DNA from: Augochlora pura
Lineage: Eukaryota > Arthropoda > Insecta > Hymenoptera > Halictidae
Reading direction: 5' to 3'
Length of the DNA stretch: 64,000 nt
Assembly (NCBI RefSeq): GCF_028453695.1
Contig: NC_135781.1
Coordinates: forward strand, 22,381,640 to 22,445,639
Each line of letters begins with the position of its first letter. The stretch's first letter is position 1. Shown piece by piece: positions 26,681 through 40,615 of the stretch. Below the pieces are notes generated by a model that saw nothing but the letters and a program-made list of their open reading frames with translations, made no database searches and was not told where the DNA came from. The translations under genes were made by a program, and so were the position numbers.

Positions 26681-29474
26681 AAACAAAAGATAGTAAAACG
26701 TATGTCAACCACTTCGCTGTTCGCATCGCATGTCCTTTATTTGTTGGAAAGATTTCGAACGCTATAATTTAAATGGTACGCATTCATTATTCGAATGTTT
26801 AAGCAACGCTAACATTCGAACAGTTCGACGCAATTGGTTTTTGGCACAACAAAATGGAAAATAGTTTGCTGAGTTCGGATTTCGTACAGCACAATAGAGA
26901 CAATAGTTTAGTTTCGGTAAGTTTGCTTTTCAAAGCAATAAAATAAAAAATAGTTCTTCACAATTTGGAGTATAGTTCGTTGCAGTTTGTTTTTAATACT
27001 ACGTAATAGCAATTAATTTATCGTAGTTTGTTTCTGGTACATAGAAAAGAGAAAATAATTTATTACAATTTGTTTCTTGTACAGCTAACTGAGACATCAT
27101 TTGTTGCACATTGTTTTCGTTGCAGCGAAACAGAAAGCGGTTTCTTGGTGCTCGTTTAAGCAGCATGATTCTTAATTCTCACGATTCCATGTGGCTGTGA
27201 TCGGTTTTCGAATGGTAATGGCAGATTTTGTTTTTCAACCAGAACCGATTCGCGCGATGACGCAAAGGAATTTAATCAATTCTGTCGGCTCGATACGACG
27301 TAATGGACTTTCTTGAATTATTGATCGACTTTTGTGGTCGCAGTGCAGTATTTTTCTAACCGAACCGGAAGATCATCGACCTGTTGAAGCAATTTCGAAT
27401 CCGTGCACGCGACGACGGCGGACGCGACTTGATTTACTTGTGCTGGCAATTACGTCAATTGCGGCACAGAGTGTTGTAAAATCGGTAGGGGGCTAGAACG
27501 ATACTCGACGGCTCCGCACTCCCACATTCCGGACAAGTAAACGGAATTTATAGGCTACGTTTAAGGGCCCCGGGTAATTTGCGAGCCATACGTGCTTGCC
27601 CGATCGAAAATAACTCGACACAGTCGATCATGGCAGCCTTGACACTCGGTTGAAAGTGACAGGAGAACGGGTTTGCGATTTTCTGAAATTTATCGTGCCG
27701 ATATCTCACCGATATAATGCGCGAACGTTCGCGATCGTTCGCGATCGTTTTTATCGGCGGCTTCGGGTTGTCGGTTAATTCATTCCGGCCCCTCATTAAC
27801 ACCATAAACTAGAGCAATCTGCTTCGCACGGTTCAAGTAACTGTCTCCTATATTAGCCACCCTGACCGCGCGTAATTGCGCCGTTGATCACAATTAACAT
27901 GAAATGCAAATAACTTTTACCGGACGTTAGATCTACACGGAGATGGTACATAGTTGCACAGATCGCTATCTCCCACTGACGCTGGCAACGTGAAAAACGC
28001 GTGGCTCGCGCCTGGAGTCAGGGGTTAATTGACAGTATAGACAACTCGTAACAATTACCGTCAATTACAGAATCTTTGCTACTCTACGCGAGCCGTGCAT
28101 GTAATGTAAATTATGGGACACCTAAACGTCATTGTTAACACTGCGTAGATGGGGGATCGTAATTAATAACGCGAATGCAACGTAATTTACAAAATCACTG
28201 ACCGCGAGACCTTTGAGCATCATCACCGCGATATTTCTTCCATTTTATGCTGACAAACTTGACGCTTGTATTCAGCATATATTACCGCGTAACTGGAACG
28301 AGGACTATCTTGATCATTTTTGACGTGCTTCCTTCCACCAGCGGGAAAATGTAAAATCATTTCACAGCTTCTATGTTCTTTTCGATGCCATCTACGTTAG
28401 CGAATCATTTTTATGCACTCGCTACACGGAAATGTTAAGTAGAAGATTGAACGTGAGAAAAATTCGAATGTAATTAGCATCATTCAGAGAAACATGTTTT
28501 CAAACATCGCCGAGCGAAGGTGCTTAAACATACTCTTATCACATGTTCTTACATTTTATGCTTGCGAACTTGAAGCAAATATTTAAAGTTGGTATATACA
28601 ATTTGCTTAGAATATAGATTAAGAAAATGTATAAAGGATCCATAGTTTGAATGCTGTATTTAATGTTATGTATCTTGGAGCATCTTCGAATTTTTTAAAA
28701 ATATTCTTGACTTTCTCAGAAAAATTTGTAAAATGTGCAATAATAATATGTAGCGTAAACTTTGTTTTTCAGAAATATTATTATTTGAAAGATATTAGAC
28801 TAGTAGATACTAGTATATAATGATATGTAGTATAGTAGATACTACTAGAAGATACTTGGAATTTAAGGATTGGTGAGTCGTATGATCGAAATGACATTTA
28901 ACTCTTTCATTGGAATAATGCTGTCCATGCGACTTTCTGTCGAGAAACGACAATATAGGGAATATAGGAAATGTTGCACTGTACCTATATATCTCATTGT
29001 TTCGTATTATTATAAAATGATTAACAGTTGGATGATGCTTTAAAAGCACCAGATTAAGAAAAGAAAGAAAAGAAAGAAATGAAGAAGAAATAATAATTAA
29101 AGAAATACATTTGTATCACATAGGTCCGCCATTCAACTATTAACTCCTTACACTATAGCAACGAACGACATACACTGTAACGAAGATTTCATACAGGATG
29201 TACTAAATATAGAGATCTAATTGATTATAATGTTTCTATATTAGAAACATACTATATTTCCTATTCTATATGTAATAGGGAATAGAAATACTATAACAGA
29301 AATAGAACAATCAAATACAATTGTAAATACCACTATTCAATTGTAATTTTTTCCTCAATCGAAACAAAATTGTATTCTCGTGCTGCCGAAATCTAGAAAA
29401 GGTGGAATCCTAATTTACGTAACTACGAAAAAAATCGTAGGGTAAATAGCGAACAAAACGCATAAACAAAACTG

Positions 29475-30160
29475 GTGATTTTGAAAACGATATTACTTAA
29501 AAAGGCATCGATCGACAAAATCGCAAAAGGTTCGTCCAGGTGGATCGTGCAAAAATTGCAGAGCGTGACGGCAAACAGGATCGCGAACAGAAAATCACTG
29601 TCGAGATCGTTGTTCTTCGGAGGCCCGCCCACGCGTCCACTGAGATTCGACTGCTATTCGGCCTCGCGGGCACGTCCTCGGTCCCCCGATTACGCGAGCG
29701 TGGGTGCAGGTGCAGATAGCGGTACAACGGTGCACCGCGGCGGTCATCGTGCAGAAAGAAGATCGCGGGACGATCGAAAGTGAGCGGAACAAGGTCCCCT
29801 CGATCCAGCGATCCGTGAAGCCCCCATGGATGCAAGGAGCGTTGTAAGTCTCCGTCATGCTCCATAAATCCCACCCTCTCTATTGCTTGTCCTCGGTTAC
29901 GTGCGTCCGCCTGCGTACGTTGCCACGGATGCTTTTCCGCTGTTACCAGCGTTTAGGCTTCCTTAACGGGGAGGGAGCGGGAAAAAACGCCGAGAGGAAA
30001 CATCGGCCGAACGAACAGGACGAGACAGGAGACAGATAAGGAGGCAGAGCGAGTATTTCGATCTGCTGACAGACACGCTCCATAAACCGCCTCATCTGCC
30101 GCGCCGGAAACCTTGGATCGATCATACATGATCTCCTCCTCGCGCCCGCGACGATCATCC
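29475..30160. other. GC-rich island, unassigned
   Basis: Open frames run on both strands (103 codons + at 29475-29783; 126 codons - at 29497-29874). The + frame ends at CGAAAGTGAGCGG, where a donor AAA|GTGAGC overlaps its stop. No protein family is recognisable. Probably regulatory or conserved non-coding DNA. Confidence 0.3.
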
Positions 30161-31709
30161 GCGCGGATATTTACCTAATTTCAATGCATCAGATGCCAAG
30201 TTCGTCCGCGGTCCGGTCAACGATCCCGTCCCTTTCAGATTCGATTTTGCTTCTGGGAATATCGTTTGAATATTTTAACAGCGTTTCTTTTATTTCAGAA
30301 TTTTGTTTGAACATTCTAACAGCACCTCTTTTATTAGAACTCCATATCCCACTTCCAAGTATATTGAATTAATTATTAACTTTATTCTACACGGAATTTG
30401 CCAGATTTAAAAGAGCGCAATATGCGATGCATTTATTATTTTTATAAATGGAGATCTTTCGGAGATCTTTAGTTTATCTTTTCATTCATAAATGGAATAT
30501 TATATTATTATTCTAGAATATGGAAGAATAAATGAAGAGTAAAAAAGTGTGACCTTTTTTAATATTGAATCTAATAGCTAATCAGTAAAAGATGATATAT
30601 TAAAAATAAATGAAAGACTTAAGATGTTTTTAATTTGTCCCTATGGGGAGTTTAGTTTATATTTCGTTCTACTATTTTGGTATTTCTTACATTCAAATAG
30701 GGAGTAATTGGTTAGTAATATTTTGTTACAATTATTGCAGGAGGATGGTCTCGTCCTAACATAATTATTCTCTTCTTTCCATTTATCTTAGATTTTGGCA
30801 TCTATTAACATTCTGACGCCTTGATTTTTCGATATTCTTCACGCAGTCCACATTCTATCCGTATTCTGCTTCATTGTTTGTTACATGTTTATTTGCGTTT
30901 CGTTTCGGTTTCTGGCAGAAATCTTGCTTATTTGGCAGATTCGCTTGATTTTCCATTTCCTGTTATTTTCTGGCGAGATGGGATCATAAATTATCTGGAA
31001 TTATCGCTAACTCTATGGTTAAATAATTCGCCGAGGAGTCGCAGCTTCTGCGAGTTGCGCGTTAACATTTCATGGACGGCTTCTTCGGCCAGAGACGCGC
31101 AAACGAGTATATTCTCGGACGGATGATAAATGAACTGCCGATGCCGGTAACCACGCCGGAATGCGGCGACATCCGGTCAAATAATCACGAGATAATTACT
31201 TTCCTGCACAAGGTCCATCGAAACCGCTTGCAAGCCGGATCTCCTGTTCCCGCGGGATCGGCAAGGATTCACGAGCGGGCGGTCGTGTTAAACCGCACCA
31301 AGCAACGGTCTTTCGATGCTCCGAATGTCTGGTTTGGCGGTTTCTGTCAGGACAATTCTACCCCCTTTTCCAGGATTTTCCATCCTGCACCTTGGTAAAT
31401 TTCCTCCGACGCTAAACCTGCTGTCGCTGGCCAAATGATCGTGCTCGGATGCTTTATGAAATTGCCGAGGTACGTTCAACTTTATTTTACGCATTTATGG
31501 CAAAACTGTGTAGAAGGATAGTGGAAAGATTCGAGGAATTTTTTCGAGGAATTCGAATTGTTATCCTCTTTACGGTGTGGTAATATAGATGCAACTAACT
31601 ATACTTGTCTGACTACTACTACTAGTCAGACAATTTTTATTTCGCATAAAAATTCGCAGTCTTATTTCCAGTTACTTCATTATATGAATAAAAGACTACT
31701 GTTACAACG

Positions 31710-31904
31710 TTGTGAATTTTTATGTAAAATAAAAATTGTCTCCATCATTTGTAAAAGACAGCAGCGTATTGGGAGTTCTTTTTCTTTTCTTAACAACTTT
31801 AATAAATTCAAGATTGTACAACGATATTTTGAAATTCATCGAATTGTAATAGTGCATGTCTCTTCTACTATTTTTGTCATAAATGCATCAAATCCACAGT
31901 TTAA
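31710..31904. mobile_element. decayed member of the TAGACTGCGGAT family
   Basis: The left part reads GTGAATTTTTATGTAAAA followed by TAAAAATT, the family's left end. The right part reads GTCATAAATGCATC followed by AAATCCACAGTTTA (31877-31904), its right end. The span is about 195 bp. A further end fragment of the family lies just upstream at about 31630-31667. Confidence 0.48.
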
Positions 31905-32830
31905 TTATTTCTAAATTCGTTATCGATTATAACAGTGATGAAAACATACCTTCGTTTTCATCACGTTTATCGAACAAATTACACTTGCAATGAAGGGTGA
32001 ATAGATGAATAGAAGAACTTTTTAAATTAATTCAGCCGCTTATTTGTCAAATCGCCTAACTTCACGAAAAGTGGAGAAAAATAAATAAAAGTACACAACA
32101 TCATTGTACATTGAAAATCCCCTTTAAAATATGAAAAAAAAACAAATATAAAAAAATATATTTTTACAGGTACATATTGCGTAGGTGCGTATTCCTAGAA
32201 TAAACATTATTGTTATTACAAGTTTTGTCCGACCGAGAAAGCTAGTCCACGTAATCTACTGTTATTTCATGTTACTAAATCGACCAGCAAGAAAGATTTT
32301 TTTAAAATTCAAAAAATAACGTGTCCGCCCAGCAATTTAATAGATAATTCATATATAACTAATTCGTTTATATATGAAAACATGTTGATAAAAATTCAGT
32401 GAGAATGGAATTAACCGATTCATCCTGTAAACGGTTCAATTGTAGCTTTCCAGTGTTTTCTTAGAACGCCGCGGCGTAAATGGTGAACTCGGTCGTTGAT
32501 TACTTCATTACGAAAGCGTACGCAATAGTAAAATCGAGGCGCGGAGAATAAATGGGAAATCGCGTTATTTTTCCCCGCGCATTCATATTAATGAAACAAA
32601 CACGCTCGAAAACGCGACGCGACGCGGCGCGGCCGCGTTTCTGTTTGTACGCGGCTCGGTGCCGAACGACGGCCGATTTATTATTTCCGTTTGTTGCGCC
32701 GCAGAAAAACGTGGCGAAAGGTTAAAATCATTTTAATTTATACCGCGGGCAATTCCACTCGGCAGGTAAACGCGTAATTAGCTATCGACCGGCGAGGCGG
32801 CGAGAAAAAAAAAAGAACCGCCGAACCGTC

Positions 32831-32852
32831 GCGGCGCGGCGCGGCGCGGCGG
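32831..32852. repeat. (GCGGC)n run
   Basis: About four GCGGC units inside the GC-rich island at 32.5-33.0 kb. Confidence 0.88.
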
Positions 32853-33177
32853 CAGCCAGACCTGCCCGCCGCGGTTTTCTGCCGAATAATATCCAGAACC
32901 GTGCCAGGTATATATGGCTTTCCTAATTAATGCCGGCCACCAAAGTGCCGCGAGCCGGGCCAATTATCTGCGAACGCATGCGCGCCTCCCTTTCCATTAA
33001 TTGGAAGAAAACACATAATTTCCCAATTAATCGACGCGACGGAAGCGACGGAAACGCCGTTCATTACGTTCGTTAGGATTTCCAATGTAAATAATATCGG
33101 GTAACAAAGCCAGCGCTTTTTTCAAACGATGCAACCGATTTTCCGAATATTGCGAGGGCTCTGAATAAATTGGCGAA

Positions 33178-33422
33178 TTGTAATATAGGACCAAACGATA
33201 TTTCGTCATCGACTATCGACCCGAGCACGTTTCATTCTTTAAGTAACAGTGTTTGAAAAATTTGCAATTTCGACTTTTATTTGAAAGACAAATAAGAAGT
33301 AATTGATGTCTTGTAACATTGGATTATACGATATTTTGTGATCGACCATCGATCCAAAAACGCTTCATTTCTTAAGTAACAGAGTTCGACAAATTTGTGA
33401 TGTCGACTTTTATTTAAAAGAT
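33178..33422. repeat. tandem duplication, 112-bp copies, 133-bp period
   Basis: Copy 1 (33178-33289) and copy 2 (33311-33422) share long collinear stretches such as ACGATATTT, AAGTAACAG and CGACTTTTATTT with scattered substitutions and almost no indels. The divergence means an old duplication. Neither copy encodes anything recognisable. Confidence 0.85.
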
Positions 33423-33496
33423 ATAGAACAATGAGCAAATAGTTTTTAAAACTGAATAATTTCATTTAAAATTTGGTGGAACGACTTTGTTCGAGT

Positions 33497-33600
33497 TGTT
33501 AGTGAGCTTATTACTATTATTTTATTATTAGTGAGTTGTTACTAGCTTATTCCTAGTTGTTGGTTATTCCTAGGTGAGTTGTTATTAGCTTATTAATTTT
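33497..33600. repeat. short degenerate repeat TGAGTTGTTA...AGCTTATT
   Basis: Variants of GTGAGTTGTTACTAGCTTAT occur about three times in 100 bp (near 33497, 33530 and 33575), just downstream of the 112-bp duplication. Confidence 0.6.
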
Positions 33601-34493
33601 TATTTCCAAAATATTATATTTTCGATCATATTTTCTGTATTTTTATTTCGAACCTCAGGAAACTATAATCCACGGGTTATTAAATAACCCATTTAATAAT
33701 TTGACAATCACAGTTGCTTTTATAATAATCAGAATCATGATTTTGAATTTTTATGTTGAAAATTTCAAACCATATTGTAATTACTTTCTGAATGAAAGTT
33801 AATAATATAAAATGACTAAATGAATAAAATGAAATGACTAACGTTCACGTTTAATAGATCATCACTTCATCTCGCTCGATGCTATCCTCAAGAGGTTAAC
33901 AAACTATTTAGTTTCCTTATAATTAAATGTTTCCTCGAGACCGATAATGTAGTTTGATGCTGCGTCTGCCTTCTGGTTCTTTATTATTATACCACGAAGT
34001 TAAGTGTTCCGTCTTACTCGCCGATATCTTTGAAAGTTAAGCTTTGTGGTAGCGAATTTCAGGTGCCTAAATTACTTGCGCAACGAGCGTAACACGTCGA
34101 CCAGTTGGTTCTCCATTTTCCCTCGGCGGTTGATTAAAATTGAAAACTACGCGCAGCAAACGCTGCGACACCTGCACAAATCTACATACTGGATCGACGG
34201 GTGCGTGCCTAACCCGTCCTCGCGGGTTGATACGCGAGGCGTTGGCTCCGTAAGCGACTCGCTACTCGCCTCGTCCACGTGTGTTCGCGTGCTGCCTTCG
34301 AATCGACTACCTCTGCGAATCTACAGATAAGTTTGTGCGCCAGTCGGCGAAGTCGTATTGAAATTTTGCGAATTCGACGCAGTCAACGCACGAATTTCTG
34401 TCTTCCAGAAACTTGTCTCGCATTCTCATAATTAGATCGGTTCGCGTCTTTTCAAAATGAATTCAAACACCTCCGAAACACTTGAGACTATGA

Positions 34494-34674
34494 TATGTCA
34501 TTGGTAATAACTAGGTAATAACTAGCAATAACTAGACTGTGTTCTTTATGCATTTATGAAGTTATTGTAATCAGATTTTTAACTGGAAACTACAGTATGT
34601 CACTGGTAATAACTAGCAAGAACTAGACTGTGTTCTTTATGCATTTATGAAGTTATTTTAATCAGATTTTTAAC
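34494..34674. repeat. tandem duplication covering an element terminus
   Basis: Copy 1 (34494-34583, 90 bp) and copy 2 (34596-34674, 79 bp) are almost identical. Copy 1 has an extra 11-bp GTAATAACTAG, itself a local repeat. Both contain TAGACTGTGTTCTTTATGCA, the terminus of the dispersed TAGACTGCGGAT family. The high similarity implies a fairly recent duplication. Confidence 0.9.
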
Positions 34675-34749
34675 CGATTAATACATAGCTCTTGCATCTT
34701 GCAATTAGTTTGAAACCATTTTTATTTTGCGTAAAATCCACAGTCTACA
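34626..34749. mobile_element. reverse-oriented, shortened member of the TAGACTGCGGAT family
   Basis: The left boundary TAGACTGTGTTCTTTATGCA (34626-) continues into TTTATGA, the inverse of the family's right end. The right boundary, TTTTTATTTTGCGTAAAATC then CACAGTCTA near 34719-34749, is the inverse of its left end. The left terminus is also part of a local tandem duplication. Confidence 0.48.
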
Positions 34750-37700
34750 TATTGATAAATATGTAGTAATTAAACCTGCGTGTTCGCTTGCTTTGAAGGG
34801 ACGATTGTATTTTTTGTTTTAATTAATTGACTGTAGTGAAATATAATAAAGTTGAGTATGAGAAGTCTTGAGAAGTTCTGTGTGTTTAATTAGTTTTATT
34901 TAGTACGCATATACATATAGTCGGTGATATAAAAATAATAAAAACACTTATACGAAATAATTATAGTAGCGCTGATAGCTACATATAACGTTATCTTAAA
35001 AATTGGATAAAATTTCAAAATTTGTGTTTAATTAGTATAATCACTTTTCAAATATCGCAGCAAAGAATCCAGCATCGTTGCTTGAATATTATTCATTCGT
35101 GAGTTGCTTGAATATTTTTCTAATAAATCGGACGCATAACGTAATAATATACTGTGTCTATTGGAAATTGTTGACTGATCTTTTAGAATTCGTTAAAAAT
35201 GAGTTCAGATTAACTCTACATGAATTTCCATACGGCGTAAATCACTGTTTTACGAAAAAAGGGCAATAATGGCACTTGATTACTCGTTACGATATCTATA
35301 GCCTGTCAAAAGAAATGTAGTTTTTCTTTCAAATCATGTTATCATAATTATTATTTACGTACAAAATAAAGCTACACTCTGTTCTTATCTCTTGATAACA
35401 TATGATTTATACTACTTGTCGACTAAGAGGCTCGTATTCGAATAGTCTCTTAATTACTAGATGACGGGCGCTGCGTCAACCAGTCTGTCGACATAAATGG
35501 TCCGGCAAGCGTTGAACGACAATCAAATATTTCCCCGTATTCTGTCAAGTACGCTTATTAATAAACATTGCTTCATGCAGCGCATAAATTATTACGCATG
35601 ACTGTTATTGCACCCGTTTAGCACATCTTTAAGGCGATCGGCAACCGCGTGAATCATCGAAAAAAACGGGGGACTCCAAACGTCTAAGAATACGAATGAC
35701 TCGAGACAGGCTCGTGCAACGTCGATCACGGCCAGGAATCAACGCTTCCGTGCGAACGATCATCATTTTGCCGCGGATCGATAGAGGAGCTCCGTTGGCT
35801 GGTGGGTTTCTGCTCGCGAATAATTCATTTCGCGAACGGATAACGCAGGGGATGCGGGACGACGGTATCTTGAAAGGCGCGTCGTTAACAATTCGATACA
35901 AAATGTTTCATTATCGCTCGGTAAAATCGTTTGAAGAAACGATGTCGGAGCGAACGGGGCTTCGTGTCGCAAGCCGGCACGAAAATCGTAAACGCGAGGG
36001 CCGCGTTGTTCAACAGAACGTTCACCGAGTCATTAAAAATCTAGACCATAATGAGACCCGCGAACCTTAGCGCAGTTAACGACTAATAAACAGTGCGTAA
36101 CAACTTCTTAGCGAATATCATTGTAACCGGACGTTTATTACTTTTATGCGAATGCCAGCCCGTTTTATAGCAGTCGTTCGCAACACGGCGAAGCTTTTAA
36201 CACGTCGTTAACAAATTACGAGTGAAAGTTTATTAATAGAAGAACCGTCATCGGAGATACTCGTAATTAACGTTATACATGGGAGCATTAAAATTTCAGG
36301 CGACTTGATAAAGCCACGTAGCCGACGATTTCAGTTACGGCGAACGGGCCCGGCTAAAGAACGGTCCCCGTTGGATCGCGTTTCCTCGATCATCTCGTTC
36401 ATTACAAGAACGTGACGTTTGTCATCGATAATGGCCGATTGTTAAACATAACCGTTCGTAATCACCGTGGAATTCTGATTATGCGATAGATCACCAAGAT
36501 TCCAGCTGGCAGCCATGCAATCAAGCCTTTAGGTAGTCATAGATAGTCATCAGTCTTTTAGCCGGAGACAAACAGAACGATCTTTTCTATTCCCATGTAT
36601 GACGTGATTCGACAGTCATTTGGCGACCGTTTAACCAAATGTCAAACCTCCTACGTCCTTCTAATTGGTTTAATCGTGTAATCACAGGTAACGTGAACGG
36701 GAATTCCTCCGAGGGTAGCTGTACCTCGATCATTAGCTTCTAAGCGAATGCACGAGGATTTTCCTAAAATCTTCGCATTATGTGCTAACAATTTTCATTC
36801 TATTTTGACTTTGTCTTCACCTTCCACGTCGAACACTCCGAGTCAGAAAATATTCGCGTGCTCAAGAGATTTCTTCATTATTACATGAAACTTTCTTACA
36901 ATGTTTCTATTATAATTTTCATGAAGATATTAATTCGATATTTTTCTTCTGAACAATCACCTTTTACTCATCGTTCATTCTTAAATTCTACGTTTAATTT
37001 TTCTTACTTGTCATTTCGATCGTTAGGTTGTCAAAGAAAACCCATTGACTACATTTCATATCGTGTTTTATTCTTTCCTAATTGTCCTCCAGCAATTACG
37101 CGCTTTTAAACAGCACGCTGCGTGCATTTTACTTTACCACTTTTCCAAGCACTTCATTTCAACATCAAAGAATAACTTTACGAAAGTATCGAGTTCTAAT
37201 TAGAATTCAAATATTTAACTAATGATAAATATCGGTCGCCTCGATATTTCAACGGCCGAAAGTAATTTCTTAATATTTATCGTGGTAATACCCTTACAAG
37301 AAATATCTGTTGGAACAAGACGGAGGTATCTCCAAGAACTGCCACTTTATTGCGGCAACCATAATAAACACGCAATGTTGTCCGTTACGAAACCTCCGTG
37401 CTTATTAGCTAGGAGCTAATTTATTTCTTCACTATGTGAAAGACGTCATTTTCTACATGAAATAGAATACACAACTAAAAATGTGCGAAAGGTAAACCCG
37501 GCGCTTCTTGCTACAAACTCGGAGATATTAATTTTTTATCACAACAGTAAGTTCTATCATCTTTACAGATCTTTTTCAAGCGTTTCATATTACACGCCTC
37601 CGTTCCTAATCGGTTGTAATGTCCTTCTCAAATTTTATTTTACAATATTTCCATACGTTTACATCTGAATGCCGTTAAGTATTGGTTCATTCGTTCTTCG

Positions 37701-38599
37701 TGGTAGGTTTCATTAGAGAAACGGAGATCAAGTTTCTTGTTCCGGAATCAGATGTTTTCCGGTATTCGTACTTGTATCATTTCTTAGATTCGTGTCCAGG
37801 ATAAGACCATAAAAAACGTAATTTCTTTATTTCTGACACAGGAATATTTTGACATACCTAAGAAGGTGGCTAAATAAAATTGCAAAGTTATATTTGATAT
37901 GAACGTCAACAATTTTCCATTTTTGTCCATGGTTTCGTTATTCAATGTTAGTAACTATTCATCTTTTTATAATAGCAATAAATTTCTTTTAGATGTATAG
38001 ACTATCAATTTTCATTCCTTTTAGTTCATTCAGATTAGTTTGCTTTTAGTTTGTTATCTATAAATATCTTCAAGTCGAATGTCCCATTAACACTTTCGCG
38101 CAAGCAGTGCTATTTGAATTTCTCGGTACTGAACGGCTAGTTTAAGAATGTTTTCTTTATCGAGCAGTTTTGATTTTGAAAATATATATACCATAGAAAC
38201 AGATTTTAATAAAAATCTTCAAAATACTCATCATTACTCACAACATGACAAAAATCAAATACGTATTTGGTGGTACTCATTGTCTGATGAGAAATTTGAC
38301 TGCGAGCCATCGATGTTGATGTGTTTCCTTATTGTTTATATGGTAAACATTCTTCCAAACAGTTTCGAAATTATTAATACATCAAAACTACTAATCATCG
38401 AGTTTCTCTAACACACAGTTCAGTCATTAAAGAGCCCGCATATATGCTTTCAATAAATAAAGAGTTTGGAGGCAAGAAGTAACGATTACATATCAGTTCC
38501 CTGGAACCTCCGGCAAGTTTCATCGAATGCAGTAGCCCCGAAATCAGGCGTTCCATATTGCAGACGTTTACCTTCTTCACGGTGCGTGAAACTTTATAT

Positions 38600-39500
38600 G
38601 ATTTTACTCTTTAAGGTAGGTACGAGTCGTCAGGCGGAATAAGGGTTCGCTGATGGGCCCCCGAAATCATACGGAGCCGGGCAAGGAACTCTTCGGGGAT
38701 GATACGGCCGGGACATCAGGTGGTATCGGCAACCGATGTTCAACTGCAACACACTTGACATGTGCGAACTGCAAGTGAACAATTACTGGCATGCGAGGGC
38801 ACGCGCGCGCGGCTGGCGTAAAAATAAAAACGCGTACCCGAGTGCCCGGCCGACGCGGAATCCACGCGACAAAGCGTGAACACGCCATCACCGGATGCAC
38901 TTACCCCTTTCGCAGATTAATGCCCACCTTTGCGACTAGTCCGATGACCCCTGCCAGGTTGACAAAAGCCAGGTTAACAGCCCCGGTCAACGAACCCCGC
39001 GCGCGCGGATCTCTCTCGCCGCATCGCCGTCGTCCTCCTCCTCGGCGATCGTCGTCGACGTTGTCGACGTCGTCGCTGTTCCGACTTCCGTTTTCGTCCG
39101 GGCCCGAGGCCTGGACATTTAGCGGCGTCACTTACATAATGATTCCGTCGCATCGTGTACGTCCATGTCCAGCCAACTGTCACTGGCCGGGCGCGGTCAC
39201 CTTAACGCGATCATTTTCGTTATTGTCATCGGGTCCGGTGAGTAGGTGTCAGGTGATGGGGCACGAGCGACACCGCAGCGGTCGTTGAACCGTGAGCATG
39301 CTTGCTCAAGCTGTACCCGAAACCATGACAGCCGGATCCCAGTCCCACCGAACAATGAGACCGGCGACGCTACTTTTAAAAAGTAAAAGTATCTCGCTGG
39401 CTTCGCTCGCTGATGTCGCGAACCCTCGGGATGCTTCTCAAATCTTTCTGAGATGATTGCGAACGAGTAGTGAACCTCGATGTAGAGTATTTCGGAGGAA
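38600..39500 (-). other. GC-rich island with two strong splice donors, possible 5' exon of a - strand gene
   Basis: On the - strand two GTAAGT donors occur 231 bp apart: TTAT|GTAAGTG (exon end 39136) and AGGG|GTAAGTG (exon end 38905). Between them one - strand frame is open and ends in a hydrophobic stretch, LTGAVNLAFVNLAGVIGLVAK, right before the second donor. That frame has no ATG, so it could be coding only if reached by splicing. Open frames also run the other way. A promoter or first-exon island is one reading, chance another. Confidence 0.2.
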
Positions 39501-40615
39501 ACACTCTTATCAGAGTGGAGACTTGACACTAGGAGTACCGCTCTACACGCGACTAATGTATATTATTTTATAAAAATTGCAGGATTGGATTTATTTCAAT
39601 TTTGTATGATTTATATTATAATATGCGCTTTAATAAAGTACGTAAAATATCTTTCAGATTTTTTCTAAAATCTAAAATATCTTTCAGATAATTTGAATTT
39701 CAAATTAGATAAATATATATTTCGTTATTTAATATCTTGACTAATGGTGTAACAATGTCTTTGAATTCGTCTATTGATGACTCTACAATCAGTATTTTTG
39801 TTATAAATGCATAAAAGACTGCACTCCAGTATTTGATTTTTAAACATTTGAAATTTCAAATCCTTCAAATTAGATGTACATATCGTCTGTATTTAATTTC
39901 GGTAAAGTTCTTTGTAAATCATCGACGAAAAGTTCGAGAAGAAAGTAAGCGCTCACAAATCAATCTAAAGAAGTCATATATTTATTTAAAATATCCCATA
40001 TTTTTCCACAGGTTTAACCACTCCGTATTACATACCAACATCATTTGAATTTAATTTCGGTAATGTTATTTGTAATTTAAAATGCTTGATGATAATAGCA
40101 AATGAGTGAGTTGCAGACTTTATGGACTAGCGATAAAATGGCTCAGACGAAATTTAAAACAGTAGGAAAATTAAATAAATATATTGCTTCCAATTTGTTA
40201 AATTTATAATCATAATAATGTACGGTAATAATAATTAAAATCGTTGAAGGCAGGACAATTTGATTTTTATTCCTTGCAATCGGGGCCGCCAATTTTCATT
40301 TTCCATAAAGACCCACGGTAATGAGAAGTTAACTGATGCTCGTATATGATGAAGCAACGACTGATATTGTTACTTTAATTAGTACGATTAAGCTGGAAAT
40401 ATTCTGCCATTTAAATCGTCTTTTATCGCGATTTTAACTTTGTTGTTCGAAAAGAGTTCCGAGCATCGTTTCGCTTATCAAAAACGCACGTTTGTAGCTA
40501 TTCCTCGATCCTATTAAGAAGCGAGGACACCCCGAAAACCAACCCTTTCCGATCCACCACCCCCCTAGGAGCTTGCGCGCGATCGTTTAACGATCCGCGG
40601 CCATTTTGAGCACAT

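Larger units (their letters stand above)
26101..31600. other. no gene supported
   Basis: AT-rich apart from the islands at 29480-30160 and 31030-31470. Holds a perfect short palindrome (29230-29250) and a possible very decayed TTAA-bounded element at 28902-29139 (TTAA at 28898 and 29140, poor termini). The + frame at 31072-31398 lies over an island and is unassigned. Confidence 0.5.

Noticed and set aside
28902..29139. Possible TTAA-bounded element of family length
   Set aside because: TTAA is common in AT-rich DNA and the termini are not inverse of each other, so it is mentioned only as a doubtful member.
36548..36565. TCAGTCTTTT, resembling miR-14
   Set aside because: Only the first ten bases agree, with no hairpin.
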